Assembly: GCF_963669205.1 (NCBI RefSeq)
Contig: NZ_OY769915.1
Span: 6,280,501-6,344,500 of the forward strand
DNA: 64,000 bases
Reading direction: 5' to 3'
Origin: an uncultured Roseibium sp.
GTDB taxonomy: Bacteria; Pseudomonadota; Alphaproteobacteria; Rhizobiales; Stappiaceae
Made by a program: the position numbers and the translations under genes. The notes beneath the pieces are model-generated. The model did no database searches. It saw only the letters and a list, made by a program, of their open reading frames with translations, and had not been told where the DNA came from. Positions 31,813-40,385 of this stretch are shown piece by piece; the first letter of the stretch is position 1, and each line of letters opens with the position of its first letter.

Positions 31813-33615
31813 TCACCTGCGTGCGCAGAAAACATCGCGCAAACCCGGGCGTGACCAAGTCGCATTCTGCAGCTGGCCCTTCAGGGTATGGCCCTGCCCT
31901 TCATAGTGGAAGGTATTCGGGCTGCCGAGCCGCTGCAGCGTCACCGCGCCGTATCCCATTTCGGCAACGGTTGCCGACTGGCCGTCCGGCGAGAACACCA
32001 CATTCAGGTCGATGCCGGCCGTGCAAAGATAGTCCGCGACATTGGTTTGGGCCGCCTGTTGCTGGAAATCACCCTGGTTGCCGCCGCCGATGCTGCCGGG
32101 GGGAACCGGACCGCCGCCATTGTTGACGAAGGGGTCATTCTGAAACCCGCCCTGGTTCCCGAACCCGCCAGCGCCATCGTTGCCGAACCCGGCCTGGCCG
32201 CCAATGACGACTTCCCGATAGGGGGCCTGTGTGACGTAGATACCCCGGCATTCACCCGTGGCGCCGCGCACGGTCCAGGCATGCGAAACGTAAGTCTGCT
32301 GTTCCAGCACCTGACCCGGTTCGAGCCGGGCATAGGGACGTTCGCCGCCGCGATAGTCAACCCAGCTGACCTCGATGGTGTCCCGGCCGGAATTTCGGAA
32401 CACGATCTGCCCCGGGCGAACCGCTTCGACGGACCTTACGCGGCCCAGTTCGTTGCACGACAGGTCCGCACCCGGATCGGCGCCGCCGTCAGCGACGATC
32501 TGTTGCGGAAGCGCACAGGTCGCCACGAACAGCCGAACCGGATTGGCGCTGCCTTTCAGGGAAACCTGATAGGCCGGCAGTCCTTCGATCGAGATCGACA
32601 GTTCCGATTGTTTGATCATCGCTTCCCAGAGCGGATCAGTCATCTCGATATTGACTTCAGGCAGCGAAACGCCTTGGGAATTCGCATTGGAAGACCCGAA
32701 TGCGTTGAAGCTGCCCAGATAGTCTCCCGCGGACACGCGGATCGTCTGCGGCATGCCTTCCTGCAGTCCGGCAGGCGCTTGCTGGAACGTGATTTTCGCA
32801 AACCCGGCTTGCGTCGTGCAGTCGGCCCTGAAGTCCCGATCGTCGGTCTGCGGCACCGTGTGCTCAATGAGCGACGGTGACCCGGGCTGACCGCCGGGAT
32901 CCGCGGCCCATTGCCGGGCCTCGTTTGGCGTGACCACGACCGCCTGTGCGTTCGCGCCGCCGGACAGGCTGTCGCGTATCGTCGTCTCGAAGTCGCCCGG
33001 TGAGGTCGACGCGACGGTGTCGCCGTTCGGGTCGCCGCTGGAAATAGGCGTTTGGACCTGCTCGAGTGGCGGCAGTCCGCCAGTGTCCGCAGGGGGGCTG
33101 ACCTCCACGATGGACGTTTCGGTTCCCTGCCCCGCCGGCTCGGCGGAAGATGTCTGTGTCTGGCTCTGACCAGCCGCTGCTGGCGCATTGGCGACGGGAC
33201 CCGCGGCAACCCCGGACGACGTCCCGACGACCCGGGCGGTCGCACCCGGTTTCCCGTCGCTGGTCACGTCGACAACAAGCGTGCTTCCGCTGCAAAGATC
33301 GGCATCGCGATGCAAGACGCGGCTGTTTTCGAGCGTGACTTCCAGTTTGACGTCACAGCTGGGCAAGGTGTTGTCGCTGCCCATCGTATCGATCACCACG
33401 CCCTTGTCGTCGCGGCTGATGATTGGCCGGTACTTCTTGTCGACCGTGATGGAGCGTATGCCGGGATCGGCCGGTTCCACGTTGATCCGCACGGTCTCCG
33501 GCACGGACTGTGCGAATGCGCCGGCACTGTAGGTCAGAAGACAGAGGCTGCAGGCCGCCAGTAGACGGGATTTGATGACAGGCTTGTTTGAACTGCAGGC
33601 AGCAAGACGCCGCAT
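31813..33615 (-). CDS. Exported protein with VHL-beta-like and MliC-like domains
   Basis: A 600-residue exported protein. The signal region is residues 14-36 (LLAACSLCLLTYSAGAFAQ). An N-terminal domain (40-135) has a cysteine pair (C87/C108). A disordered Pro/Ser/Thr/Gln-rich linker spans about 135-260, and a second domain lies at about 260-385. Residues 393-472 resemble the beta domain of the von Hippel-Lindau protein: the pocket residues W88, Y98, S111, H115 and W117 of human pVHL fall on W418, Y428, T441, H445 and W447 without a gap. A Gly/Asn/Gln-rich linker then leads to a C-terminal MliC-like (lysozyme inhibitor) domain at 528-600, with C531/C597. GGAG precedes ATG 33615. Function is unknown; a periplasmic or surface protein-binding role is inferred. 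Confidence 0.8.
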   Translation of the reverse strand: MRRLAACSSNKPVIKSRLLAACSLCLLTYSAGAFAQSVPETVRINVEPADPGIRSITVDKKYRPIISRDDKGVVIDTMGSDNTLPSCDVKLEVTLENSRVLHRDADLCSGSTLVVDVTSDGKPGATARVVGTSSGVAAGPVANAPAAAGQSQTQTSSAEPAGQGTETSIVEVSPPADTGGLPPLEQVQTPISSGDPNGDTVASTSPGDFETTIRDSLSGGANAQAVVVTPNEARQWAADPGGQPGSPSLIEHTVPQTDDRDFRADCTTQAGFAKITFQQAPAGLQEGMPQTIRVSAGDYLGSFNAFGSSNANSQGVSLPEVNIEMTDPLWEAMIKQSELSISIEGLPAYQVSLKGSANPVRLFVATCALPQQIVADGGADPGADLSCNELGRVRSVEAVRPGQIVFRNSGRDTIEVSWVDYRGGERPYARLEPGQVLEQQTYVSHAWTVRGATGECRGIYVTQAPYREVVIGGQAGFGNDGAGGFGNQGGFQNDPFVNNGGGPVPPGSIGGGNQGDFQQQAAQTNVADYLCTAGIDLNVVFSPDGQSATVAEMGYGAVTLQRLGSPNTFHYEGQGHTLKGQLQNATWSRPGLRDVFCARR

Positions 33616-33715
33616 GGACGATCTCCGTCGGAGCGCAAGAAATTTATGATGTGAATACTTAGGCAAAGTGGCGCTGAAAGGGCAACCCTGCAATCGGTTT
33701 CAACACAGGCCTTTG

Positions 33716-34273
33716 TTAGCGCGGTGCTCTTTTGGCGAGAATGCGCTGCAGCGTCCTGCGGTGCATGTTCAGGCGGCGTGCTGTCTCCGACACGTTGCGA
33801 TCACACAATTCGTAGACACGCTGGATATGTTCCCAGCGGACACGATCGGCAGACATCGGATTTTCCGGTGGCTGCGCCTTGTCCTCGGGCTTGCGTGCAA
33901 GCGCCGCGACGATGTCGTCCGGGTCCGCGGGTTTGGCCAGGTAATCGATTGCGCCGAGCTTGACCGCGGTCACGGCGGTGGCGATGTTGCCGTAACCGGT
34001 CAGGATGATCGCGCGCGCGTCCGGGCGTTTCTGCCGGATTTTCTCGATCACGTCCAGGCCGTTGCCGTCTTCAAGGCGCATGTCGACGATGGCATAAGCG
34101 GGCGCGATGCTCAGGATCTTTGCGGCTGCGTCCTGAACGCCGTCGGCGGTTTCCGTTGCAAAGCCGCGTTTTTCCATCGCACGCGCCAGGCGCTGCTGAA
34201 AGGGTTTGTCGTCGTCGACGATCAGAAGACTCATGTCTCCCGATCCATTGAATGAAGTCATCTGGTCCGTCAT
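33716..34273 (-). CDS. actR: Redox response regulator ActR (RegA/PrrA family)
   Basis: A 185-residue two-domain response regulator. The receiver has the acidic pocket DDD (20-22), phosphoacceptor D64 (IVDMRLEDG), T92 and K114. A Pro-rich linker leads to a Fis-type helix-turn-helix (about 143-181, NVSETARRLNMHRRTLQRIL), nearly invariant in RegA/PrrA/ActR. It controls aerobic/anaerobic and acid-response genes. ATG 34234 (MSLLIVDDD) is an alternative start. It lies 97 bp downstream of its kinase gene actS, on the same strand. Confidence 0.95.
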   Translation of the reverse strand: MTDQMTSFNGSGDMSLLIVDDDKPFQQRLARAMEKRGFATETADGVQDAAAKILSIAPAYAIVDMRLEDGNGLDVIEKIRQKRPDARAIILTGYGNIATAVTAVKLGAIDYLAKPADPDDIVAALARKPEDKAQPPENPMSADRVRWEHIQRVYELCDRNVSETARRLNMHRRTLQRILAKRAPR

Positions 34274-34370
34274 GGCTCGTTACCGTCTATTCTTACGTCT
34301 TCTTGCGCAGGATGGATGATCTTCCTGAGAGAGACCTGCCAAAAAATCCGCTTTTGTTGTCGTTATGGGG

Positions 34371-35696
34371 CTAAAACGGCGTTTCGTCCACTCCAACAGG
34401 ACGTTCGAAGACCGGGCGCGGCCAGCTGACGCGGATGTGGGCGCCGCTCTCGGGCGGTGCCTGGTTCTCCAGTTGCAGCTTGGCGCCGGTGCGCTCAAGA
34501 AGGGTTTTAGCGATGAAGATCCCCAGCCCGAGCCCGCCACCCTTGCCGTTCTGCTGGGACCTGTTGCCGCGCACGGACACATAGGGATCCCCGATCTTGC
34601 CGAGGATATCCATGGAAAAACCGGGGCCGTCGTCGCGGATCGAGATCGACAGGGTGTTTTCGTCCCAGTGTGCCGAGACATCGACACGCGATTTTGCGAA
34701 ATCGACAGCGTTTTCAACGAGATTTCCGAGGCCGTAGCGGATTGCCGCGTTCCGTGTCCCGACAGGTTCGGGCCCCTCGCCGTCATGTGTCGAGTGAATG
34801 GCAACACCGGTCCCGCGGTGCGGATCGATGACATCTTCAAGAAGCTGGGCGACCGGCATGCGCTGGTAGGTCTGGTCCTCCTCACTGGAAAGACTGGTGA
34901 GTTTTTGAAGGATCTCGCGGCACCTTTCGGCCTGAGACCGGATCAGCGCGACATCCTCGCCGCGATGGTCCTGGGCTTCGAATTCGTCGGTCAGTTCCTT
35001 GGCGACAAGATAAATCGTCGCAAGCGGTGTTCCGAGTTCGTGGGCCGCGGCCGTTGCCAGTCCGTCCAGCGCGTTGAGGTGTTGCTCGCGCGCAAGCACG
35101 AGTTCGGTTGCGGTCAGGGCATCGGCAAGCTGGCGCGCCTCTTCCGCAACCCGGAACGCATAGACCGCCATGAAGCCGAGCGTGAGGACCAGCGCGATCC
35201 AGATACCGACCGAATAGATGACGGGCAGCTTGAATACTTCCGTGTCGGGCCAGGGCAGCGGATAGTGAAAGACGGCCAGAAAGCTGGCGCAGACCGTTGC
35301 CAGAACCCCGAGCATGAAGGTGTAACGCGCGGAAAGGCCCGCAGCAGACACCATCACCGGTGCCATCAGCAGGAACGCAAACGGATTGCCCAACCCTCCC
35401 GTCAGGAACAACAGGCCGCTCATTTGCACGATATCGTAGGCAAGCTGAAGGATGGCCGCGCGTTCGGACAGACGCATGGCCGACGGCCAGCGGATCTTCA
35501 GGAAAATGTTCAGCCAGGCGGAGAGCGCGACCATGGCGAAGGCGGGGCCGGCGGGGAGTTCGTAGCCGAGGCCCACATGGACGACAAGCAGGGCCGCGGT
35601 TTGGCCGCCGACCGCAAGCCAGCGCAGCCGCACCAGCGTGTCCAGCTTCAGCCGTCTTTGCGTCAATGTAATGTTGGACGCGCTTTCATCCGTCAT
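34371..35696 (-). CDS. actS: Redox sensor histidine kinase ActS (RegB/PrrB family)
   Basis: A 441-residue membrane kinase with six transmembrane helices between about residues 25 and 182. The ubiquinone-linked motif GGLGNPF is at 100-106. The phosphorylated histidine is H219 (AAAHELGTPL), and a cysteine at C259 (AERCREIL) lies 40 residues on, the same spacing as H225 and redox-active C265 of R. capsulatus RegB. The ATPase has N, G1 (DDGPGF) and G2 (GGLGLGIF) boxes. AAGGGGA precedes ATG 35696. The redox sensing apparatus appears complete. Confidence 0.95.
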   Translation of the reverse strand: MTDESASNITLTQRRLKLDTLVRLRWLAVGGQTAALLVVHVGLGYELPAGPAFAMVALSAWLNIFLKIRWPSAMRLSERAAILQLAYDIVQMSGLLFLTGGLGNPFAFLLMAPVMVSAAGLSARYTFMLGVLATVCASFLAVFHYPLPWPDTEVFKLPVIYSVGIWIALVLTLGFMAVYAFRVAEEARQLADALTATELVLAREQHLNALDGLATAAAHELGTPLATIYLVAKELTDEFEAQDHRGEDVALIRSQAERCREILQKLTSLSSEEDQTYQRMPVAQLLEDVIDPHRGTGVAIHSTHDGEGPEPVGTRNAAIRYGLGNLVENAVDFAKSRVDVSAHWDENTLSISIRDDGPGFSMDILGKIGDPYVSVRGNRSQQNGKGGGLGLGIFIAKTLLERTGAKLQLENQAPPESGAHIRVSWPRPVFERPVGVDETPF

Positions 35697-35872
35697 AATC
35701 CCCTTTTGAATCGGAATCCGGGTCCTGACAAGGCCATTGCACTTGTGCGCGCCGTTTTGAGATGTTAGCCAGCCGCTGAAAAGGTTGTTCGGATTACGCG
35801 GGCCGGCGGCCATACGGAGGGATACCGGTATTCTTCATCACAGATCAGCACCGCGAAACGGAATGAAACAAC

Positions 35873-36376
35873 ATGACCGATACGAATGACGGCGGCGCAC
35901 AGCCGCAGACGGAAGGCGCTGCTGCACCCGGCATGCATATCCTGGGTCAGTACATCAAGGACTTGTCTTTCGAGAACCCGAACGCGCCGCGTGCTCTGAC
36001 CCAGGGCGATCAGCCCAAGCTGGACATCAATGTCAATGTGGGTGCCCAGCAGATGGGTGATGACCAGTTCGAGGTTGTCCTGACGCTGACGGCCAAGGCC
36101 GAACGTCCCGACATGGTCATGTTCAATGTTGAACTGGTTTACGCAGGCCTTTTCAAGCTGACGGGCGTTCCGTCCGAACACATGCATCCTTTCGTCATGA
36201 TCGAGTGCCCGCGGATGATCTTCCCGTTCGCTCGCAACATTCTCGCCGAAGCGACCCGCAACGGCGGCTTCCCGCCGCTGATGCTCGATCCGATCGATTT
36301 TGCACAGCTGTACCGCCAGAACATGGCGCAGCAGCAGGCCTCCGGAGAGGGCGACGGCGCGGCAAAGCCGAACTGA
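35873..36376 (+). CDS. secB: Protein-export chaperone SecB
   Basis: A 167-residue SecB that keeps preproteins unfolded and passes them to SecA. The core reads ILGQYIKDLSFENPNAP, then LDINVNVGAQ and FEVVLTLTAKAE, and the C-terminal part has ECPRMIFPFARNILAEATRNGGFPPLMLDPIDF. The N-terminal 20 residues are a Gly/Ala/Gln-rich extension. It is divergent from actS and followed by a strong terminator. Confidence 0.96.
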   Translation: MTDTNDGGAQPQTEGAAAPGMHILGQYIKDLSFENPNAPRALTQGDQPKLDINVNVGAQQMGDDQFEVVLTLTAKAERPDMVMFNVELVYAGLFKLTGVPSEHMHPFVMIECPRMIFPFARNILAEATRNGGFPPLMLDPIDFAQLYRQNMAQQQASGEGDGAAKPN

Positions 36377-36398
36377 TCGTCCTGATACCGTTTATCCG

Positions 36399-36433
36399 AA
36401 CCCGCGTGGGCCTTGGGTCTGCGCGGGTTTTTT
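36399..36433 (+). terminator. Rho-independent terminator after secB
   Basis: Stem AACCCGCG (36399-36406) / CGCGGGTT (36422-36429) with a 15-base loop, followed by a run of six T. It lies about 20 bp after the secB stop and 30 bp before the convergent CMD-family gene ends. Confidence 0.85.
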
Positions 36434-36462
36434 GATGCCGGCCCACGACCGCCGCAGCCGTT

Positions 36463-36870
36463 TCAGCTGACTTCGAATTCCGGATCGACCGGCACCTGCA
36501 GCGACGTGACCAGCGTGTTGGTCATCGCGGCCAGTCCGATGATCTGCAGCAGTTCACCGTGCTCGTCGTCGCTCATGCCCTTGGCGCGGGCCGCCGCGGT
36601 ATGGGAGTGAACGCAGTAACTGCATCCGTTTGCAGCCGAAACCGCGATATAGATCATCTCGCGCGTCTTCGGGTCGAGGGCGCCCGGAGCCGCCATCACC
36701 GACTTGACATGCGCCCAGGTGCGCGCAAGGCCCGGCGGGTCCTGTGCCAGCGCGCGCCAGACATTGTTGATGAAATCGGACCCGCGGGTCGCGCGGATGT
36801 CGTCAAACACCGCTTTGACTTCGGGGATCGCTTCAGCGTCCGCATCCGTCATCAGTTTTACGGTTGCCAT
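36463..36870 (-). CDS. Carboxymuconolactone decarboxylase family protein (AhpD-like)
   Basis: A 135-residue all-helical protein. It has the AhpD-type motif C83-x-x-C86-x-x-x-H90 (NGCSYCVHSH), so a thiol-disulphide or peroxidase-linked activity is more likely than decarboxylation. There is no partner ahpC nearby. AAGGAA precedes ATG 36870; the frame is open further upstream only by running antisense through the neighbouring moeB-type gene. It ends convergent with secB. Confidence 0.88.
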   Translation of the reverse strand: MATVKLMTDADAEAIPEVKAVFDDIRATRGSDFINNVWRALAQDPPGLARTWAHVKSVMAAPGALDPKTREMIYIAVSAANGCSYCVHSHTAAARAKGMSDDEHGELLQIIGLAAMTNTLVTSLQVPVDPEFEVS

Positions 36871-36917
36871 GGCTTCCTTCTCCGAGTTTTCGTACCGATT
36901 GGCTGACTGCCGAACTC

Positions 36918-37721
36918 TCAGGCTCCTTCCAGGAGCGCCGCCCAGCTTTTCGGGTCGGAACCGTTGAGCGGGTTTTTCGCAGAGCGTTTGTAGCGAATGG
37001 TTTCCATCCGGAAGCTCCTTGCATCGAACATGATCATGCGCCCGACCAGACCTTCGCCCGTTTCCGTGATCTCCTTGATCACTTCCATCGCCTGCATTGT
37101 TCCGATGATGCCGGTCAGCGCACCCAGAACGCCCGCCTCCGCGCAGGTCGGCAGCAGGCCGTCGCGCGGTTTGCGCGGGAACAGGCACCTGTATGTCGGG
37201 TTGGCCTCGCCTTGCGCATTCTGTTCAAAGGGTTTGAGCGTGGTGATCGACCCGTCGAACTGGCCGACAGCCGCTGTCACCAGCGGCTTCTGTGTAAAGA
37301 AACAGGCATCGGAGACAAGGTAGCGCGTGTCGAAATTGTCCGACCCGTCCACGACGAGATCATAATCGGAGACCAGGGCGAGCGCATTGTGGCCGCCGAA
37401 CCGTGTGGGGTGCGGCTCCAGGTTGACATTCGGGTTGAGGCGGGCAATCGCCTCGGCCGCGCTCGCGACCTTGGGTTCTCCAAGCTGGTCGGTGCCGTGA
37501 ATGACCTGGCGCTGAAGATTGGACAGCGACACGGTGTCGTCGTCGACGATGCCGAGTGTGCCGACACCTGCGGCGGCGAGGTATTGCAGGACCGGGGCTC
37601 CGAGCCCGCCCGCCCCGATCACGAGAACACGTGCCTTCTTGAGCTTCTGCTGCCCGGCGCCGCCGATTTCCTGCATGACGATATGACGGGCGTAACGTTC
37701 AAGTTCTGCGGGCGAAAGCAT
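36918..37721 (-). CDS. moeB: MoeB/ThiF-type sulphur-carrier adenylyltransferase
   Basis: A 267-residue E1-like enzyme that adenylates the C-terminus of MoaD- or ThiS-like carriers. The nucleotide loop is GAGGLGAP (37-44), followed by DDTVSLSNLQRQ (61-72), with conserved D127-N129 and the TCAEAGVLG segment (C193). The two CxxC pairs that bind zinc in E. coli MoeB are not present as pairs, a variation seen in some alphaproteobacterial members. There is no rhodanese domain. MoeB versus ThiF cannot be settled from sequence alone. The gene ends 47 bp before the CMD gene starts. Confidence 0.88.
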   Translation of the reverse strand: MLSPAELERYARHIVMQEIGGAGQQKLKKARVLVIGAGGLGAPVLQYLAAAGVGTLGIVDDDTVSLSNLQRQVIHGTDQLGEPKVASAAEAIARLNPNVNLEPHPTRFGGHNALALVSDYDLVVDGSDNFDTRYLVSDACFFTQKPLVTAAVGQFDGSITTLKPFEQNAQGEANPTYRCLFPRKPRDGLLPTCAEAGVLGALTGIIGTMQAMEVIKEITETGEGLVGRMIMFDARSFRMETIRYKRSAKNPLNGSDPKSWAALLEGA

Positions 37722-37767
37722 TCTAATGTCCTGATAGGTCGGGTTCGAACAGATCGGTATGTGGCGC

Positions 37768-38817
37768 TTACTTGAGGATCCGGCTGACCAGGCGCGCGGT
37801 GTAGTCGACCATCGGAATGACCCGCGCGTAGTTGAGCCGTGTCGGGCCGATGACGCCAAGAACACCTACGATGCGCTGATTGCTGTCCCGGTAGGGTGAA
37901 ACCACGAGCGATGAGCCTGACAGTGAGAACAGGTTGTTTTCCGAGCCGATGAAGATGCGCACGCCGTCTCCGGTTTCGGCGAGACCCAGAAGCTGGATCA
38001 GGTCTTTCTTGTTTTCCAGGTCATCGAACAGAAGTCGAATGCGTTCCAGGTCTTCGACCGCGTCCAGGTCGGTGAGCAGGTTCGAGCGCCCGCGCACGAT
38101 CAGCGTGGCGGGATCGCTGGCGGTCTCGCCGCCCCAGACGGCCAAACCGGCATTGATGACCTTCTGGCTGAGCTGGTCAAGTTCGGCCTGATCGGCGTCG
38201 CGGACCTTTTCCAGCTCTCCCTTGATGTCGGAGAGCGTGCGCCCCTGGATCTGTGCGTTCAGGTAGTTGGTCGCTTCCACGAGCGCGGATGCAGGCAAAT
38301 TGGCCGGCAGGTCGATGATCCGGTTTTCGACGGACCCGTCTTCGCTCACCAGAATGGCGAGTGCCTTCAGCGGTTCGATCCTTACGAATTCGATTTGCTT
38401 CAGGCGCATGTCGCTCTTGTGCGTCATGACCACGCCGGCGCCCATGGATAGTCCGGACAGCATCTGGCTGGCTTCGGTCAGCACCTGTTCTGTCGAATTC
38501 GCCTCGCTCGAGGCGCGGACCTGAACGTCGATCTGTTGCCGTTCGTCTTCCGTTAGGTCACCGACTTCAAGCAGGGCATCGACGAAAAAGCGCAGGCCGA
38601 TCTCGGTCGGCAGGCGGCCGGCACTCGTGTGCGGTGAATGCAGCAGCCCCAGGTGTTCAAGGTCCGACATCACGTTGCGCACCGACGCCGGCGACAGCGA
38701 CATGGACAGGTTACGCGACACGTTGCGGGAGCCGACAGGCTCTCCGGTTTCCAGATAGGTTTCCACGATCGAGCGGAATATCTCGCGGGATCTCTTGTCG
38801 AGGTCGCTGAGGCTCAA
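37768..38817 (-). CDS. hrcA: Heat-inducible transcription repressor HrcA
   Basis: A 349-residue HrcA that represses groESL/dnaK operons through the CIRCE element. The winged helix is at the N-terminus (REIFRSIVETYLETGEPVGSRNVSR, then SPASVRNVMSDLEHLGLL and HTSAGRLPTEIGLRFFVD); the GAF-like domain and insert follow. TTG 38817 has GGAG about 8 bases upstream and matches family N-termini; ATG 38886 would add 23 residues. It is divergent from rph, a common alphaproteobacterial arrangement (rph and rdgB opposite hrcA). No CIRCE sequence is visible upstream. Confidence 0.93.
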   Translation of the reverse strand: MSLSDLDKRSREIFRSIVETYLETGEPVGSRNVSRNLSMSLSPASVRNVMSDLEHLGLLHSPHTSAGRLPTEIGLRFFVDALLEVGDLTEDERQQIDVQVRASSEANSTEQVLTEASQMLSGLSMGAGVVMTHKSDMRLKQIEFVRIEPLKALAILVSEDGSVENRIIDLPANLPASALVEATNYLNAQIQGRTLSDIKGELEKVRDADQAELDQLSQKVINAGLAVWGGETASDPATLIVRGRSNLLTDLDAVEDLERIRLLFDDLENKKDLIQLLGLAETGDGVRIFIGSENNLFSLSGSSLVVSPYRDSNQRIVGVLGVIGPTRLNYARVIPMVDYTARLVSRILK

Positions 38818-38957
38818 GGTGTTTTCTCCAAATGCGCACTGCGATTGTTGGACGTTTTTCGTCTTACACCCAAGATATAGGCGCAAAATGGGCCCGACGG
38901 GAAGCTGGCCCTTTACCTCAGGCGAATTTGAGGTCTACAAGGCGCAGGAGATCAGCA

Positions 38958-38973
38958 GGAAACGGTCGTTTCC
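38958..38973. promoter_or_regulatory. Inverted repeat GGAAACG-GT-CGTTTCC upstream of rph
   Basis: A perfect 7-bp inverted repeat with a 2-base centre, 41 bp before the rph ATG and in the divergent hrcA-rph region. It could be an operator or an mRNA leader hairpin; no regulator is assigned. Confidence 0.35.
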
Positions 38974-39014
38974 AGGCGAATGTAATCCGCAAGGGAAAGT
39001 CGAAAGGAAATTTC

Positions 39015-39728
39015 ATGCGTCCGTCAAAACGCGCAGCCGATGAGCTCCGGGCGGTGACTTTGGAGCGCGGTGTTTCAAAGCATGCGGAAGGGTCTTGCCT
39101 TGTCAAGTTCGGCGATACGCACGTGCTGTGTACCGCCAGCCTCGAAGAGCGCATACCGCCCTGGTTGCGCGGCCAGAACCGGGGCTGGGTCACGGCCGAA
39201 TACGGCATGCTGCCACGCGCGACCGGCGACCGAATGCGCCGTGAAGCGAGCGCGGGCAAGCAGTCCGGCAGAACCCAGGAGATCCAGCGCCTGATTGGAC
39301 GATCGTTGCGCGCCGTCGTCGATCTCGAAGCTCTCGGTGAGGTTCAGATTTCGGTGGACTGCGATGTGATTCAGGCGGATGGCGGCACCCGCACCGCATC
39401 CATCACGGGTGCCTGGGTCGCGCTTCGCGACTGTGTCGAATGGATGCGCGCGCGCGACATGGTGTCCGGGGAGGTTCTGAAAGATCATATCGCGGCCATT
39501 TCCTGCGGGATTTATGAGGGCGCGCCGGTGCTTGATCTGGACTACGCGGAAGACAGCACCGCTGAAACGGACGCGAACTTCGTGATGACCGGCTCCGGCG
39601 GGATCGTCGAGATCCAGGGGACCGCCGAGGGCGCGCCGTTCTCGGAGGATGAGTTCACCCAGTTGCTCGGTCTTGCAAAGGCGGGCATCGGCCGTCTCGT
39701 GGATTTGCAGAAGATGGCGATTCTATAA
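39015..39728 (+). CDS. rph: Ribonuclease PH
   Basis: A 237-residue phosphorolytic 3' exoribonuclease that trims tRNA precursors. The N-terminal MRPSKRAADELRAV, the phosphate-binding GGTRTASITGAWVAL, and LDLDYAEDSTAETDANFVMT are all family signatures. AAGGAAA sits 7 bases before ATG 39015. It is followed after 13 bp by rdgB, with hemW behind it, forming one operon. Confidence 0.97.
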   Translation: MRPSKRAADELRAVTLERGVSKHAEGSCLVKFGDTHVLCTASLEERIPPWLRGQNRGWVTAEYGMLPRATGDRMRREASAGKQSGRTQEIQRLIGRSLRAVVDLEALGEVQISVDCDVIQADGGTRTASITGAWVALRDCVEWMRARDMVSGEVLKDHIAAISCGIYEGAPVLDLDYAEDSTAETDANFVMTGSGGIVEIQGTAEGAPFSEDEFTQLLGLAKAGIGRLVDLQKMAIL

Positions 39729-39741
39729 GGGGGCCATGCCG

Positions 39742-40380
39742 ATGAGCCATCGCAAACTCGAACCCGGCCGGCTTGTCGTTGCAAGCCACAACAAGGGCAA
39801 GATAAGAGAAATCAACGAGTTGCTTGCACCGTATGGTTTCGATGTCGTTTCGGCTGGCGAGCTCGATCTGCCGGAGCCCGAGGAAACCGGAACCACCTTT
39901 GAAGCAAACGCTGCCCTGAAGGCGGTTGCGGCTGCTGAAGGCTCCGGATTGCCGTCTCTGGCGGACGACAGCGGGTTTTGTGTCGTCGCGCTGGGCGGTG
40001 ATCCCGGCATCTATTCCGCGCGTTGGGCGGGTCCCGACAAGGACTTCGCAATGGCAATGCGGACAATCGAGGAAAAGCTTCAGACCGTTTCGTCCGGACG
40101 GGAAATCAACCGCCGCGGGTCCTTTGTCGCCGTGCTGTGCCTCGCCTTGCCGGACGGGCACACGGAGTATTTCAGGGGCGAGGTCGAGGGGGATGTCGTC
40201 TGGCCTCCGCGTGGCACGGAAGGCTTCGGCTACGATCCGATGTTCCGCCCGGACGGGCACGACCGCACCTTCGGCGAAATGTCCCCGGAAGAAAAACACG
40301 GTCTGTCGGACGACCGGGAGCCGTTGTCGCACCGTGCGCGCGCCTTCACGCTGTTTGCCGAAGGCTGTCTGAAGGGATAG
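39742..40380 (+). CDS. rdgB: Non-canonical purine NTP pyrophosphatase (RdgB/HAM1)
   Basis: A 212-residue house-cleaning enzyme that hydrolyses dITP and XTP. It has SHNKGKIREI at the N-terminus, the metal and base pocket LADDSGFCV, and the C-terminal GFGYDPMF and SHRARAF. ATG 39742 is favoured (AGGGGG 8 bases upstream) over ATG 39736. hemW starts 5 bp after the stop. Confidence 0.96.
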   Translation: MSHRKLEPGRLVVASHNKGKIREINELLAPYGFDVVSAGELDLPEPEETGTTFEANAALKAVAAAEGSGLPSLADDSGFCVVALGGDPGIYSARWAGPDKDFAMAMRTIEEKLQTVSSGREINRRGSFVAVLCLALPDGHTEYFRGEVEGDVVWPPRGTEGFGYDPMFRPDGHDRTFGEMSPEEKHGLSDDREPLSHRARAFTLFAEGCLKG

Positions 40381-40385
40381 CCGAC

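Noticed and set aside
38818..39014. Search for a CIRCE element near hrcA
   Set aside because: No TTAGCACTC-N9-GAGTGCTAA match is present; HrcA targets are probably elsewhere.
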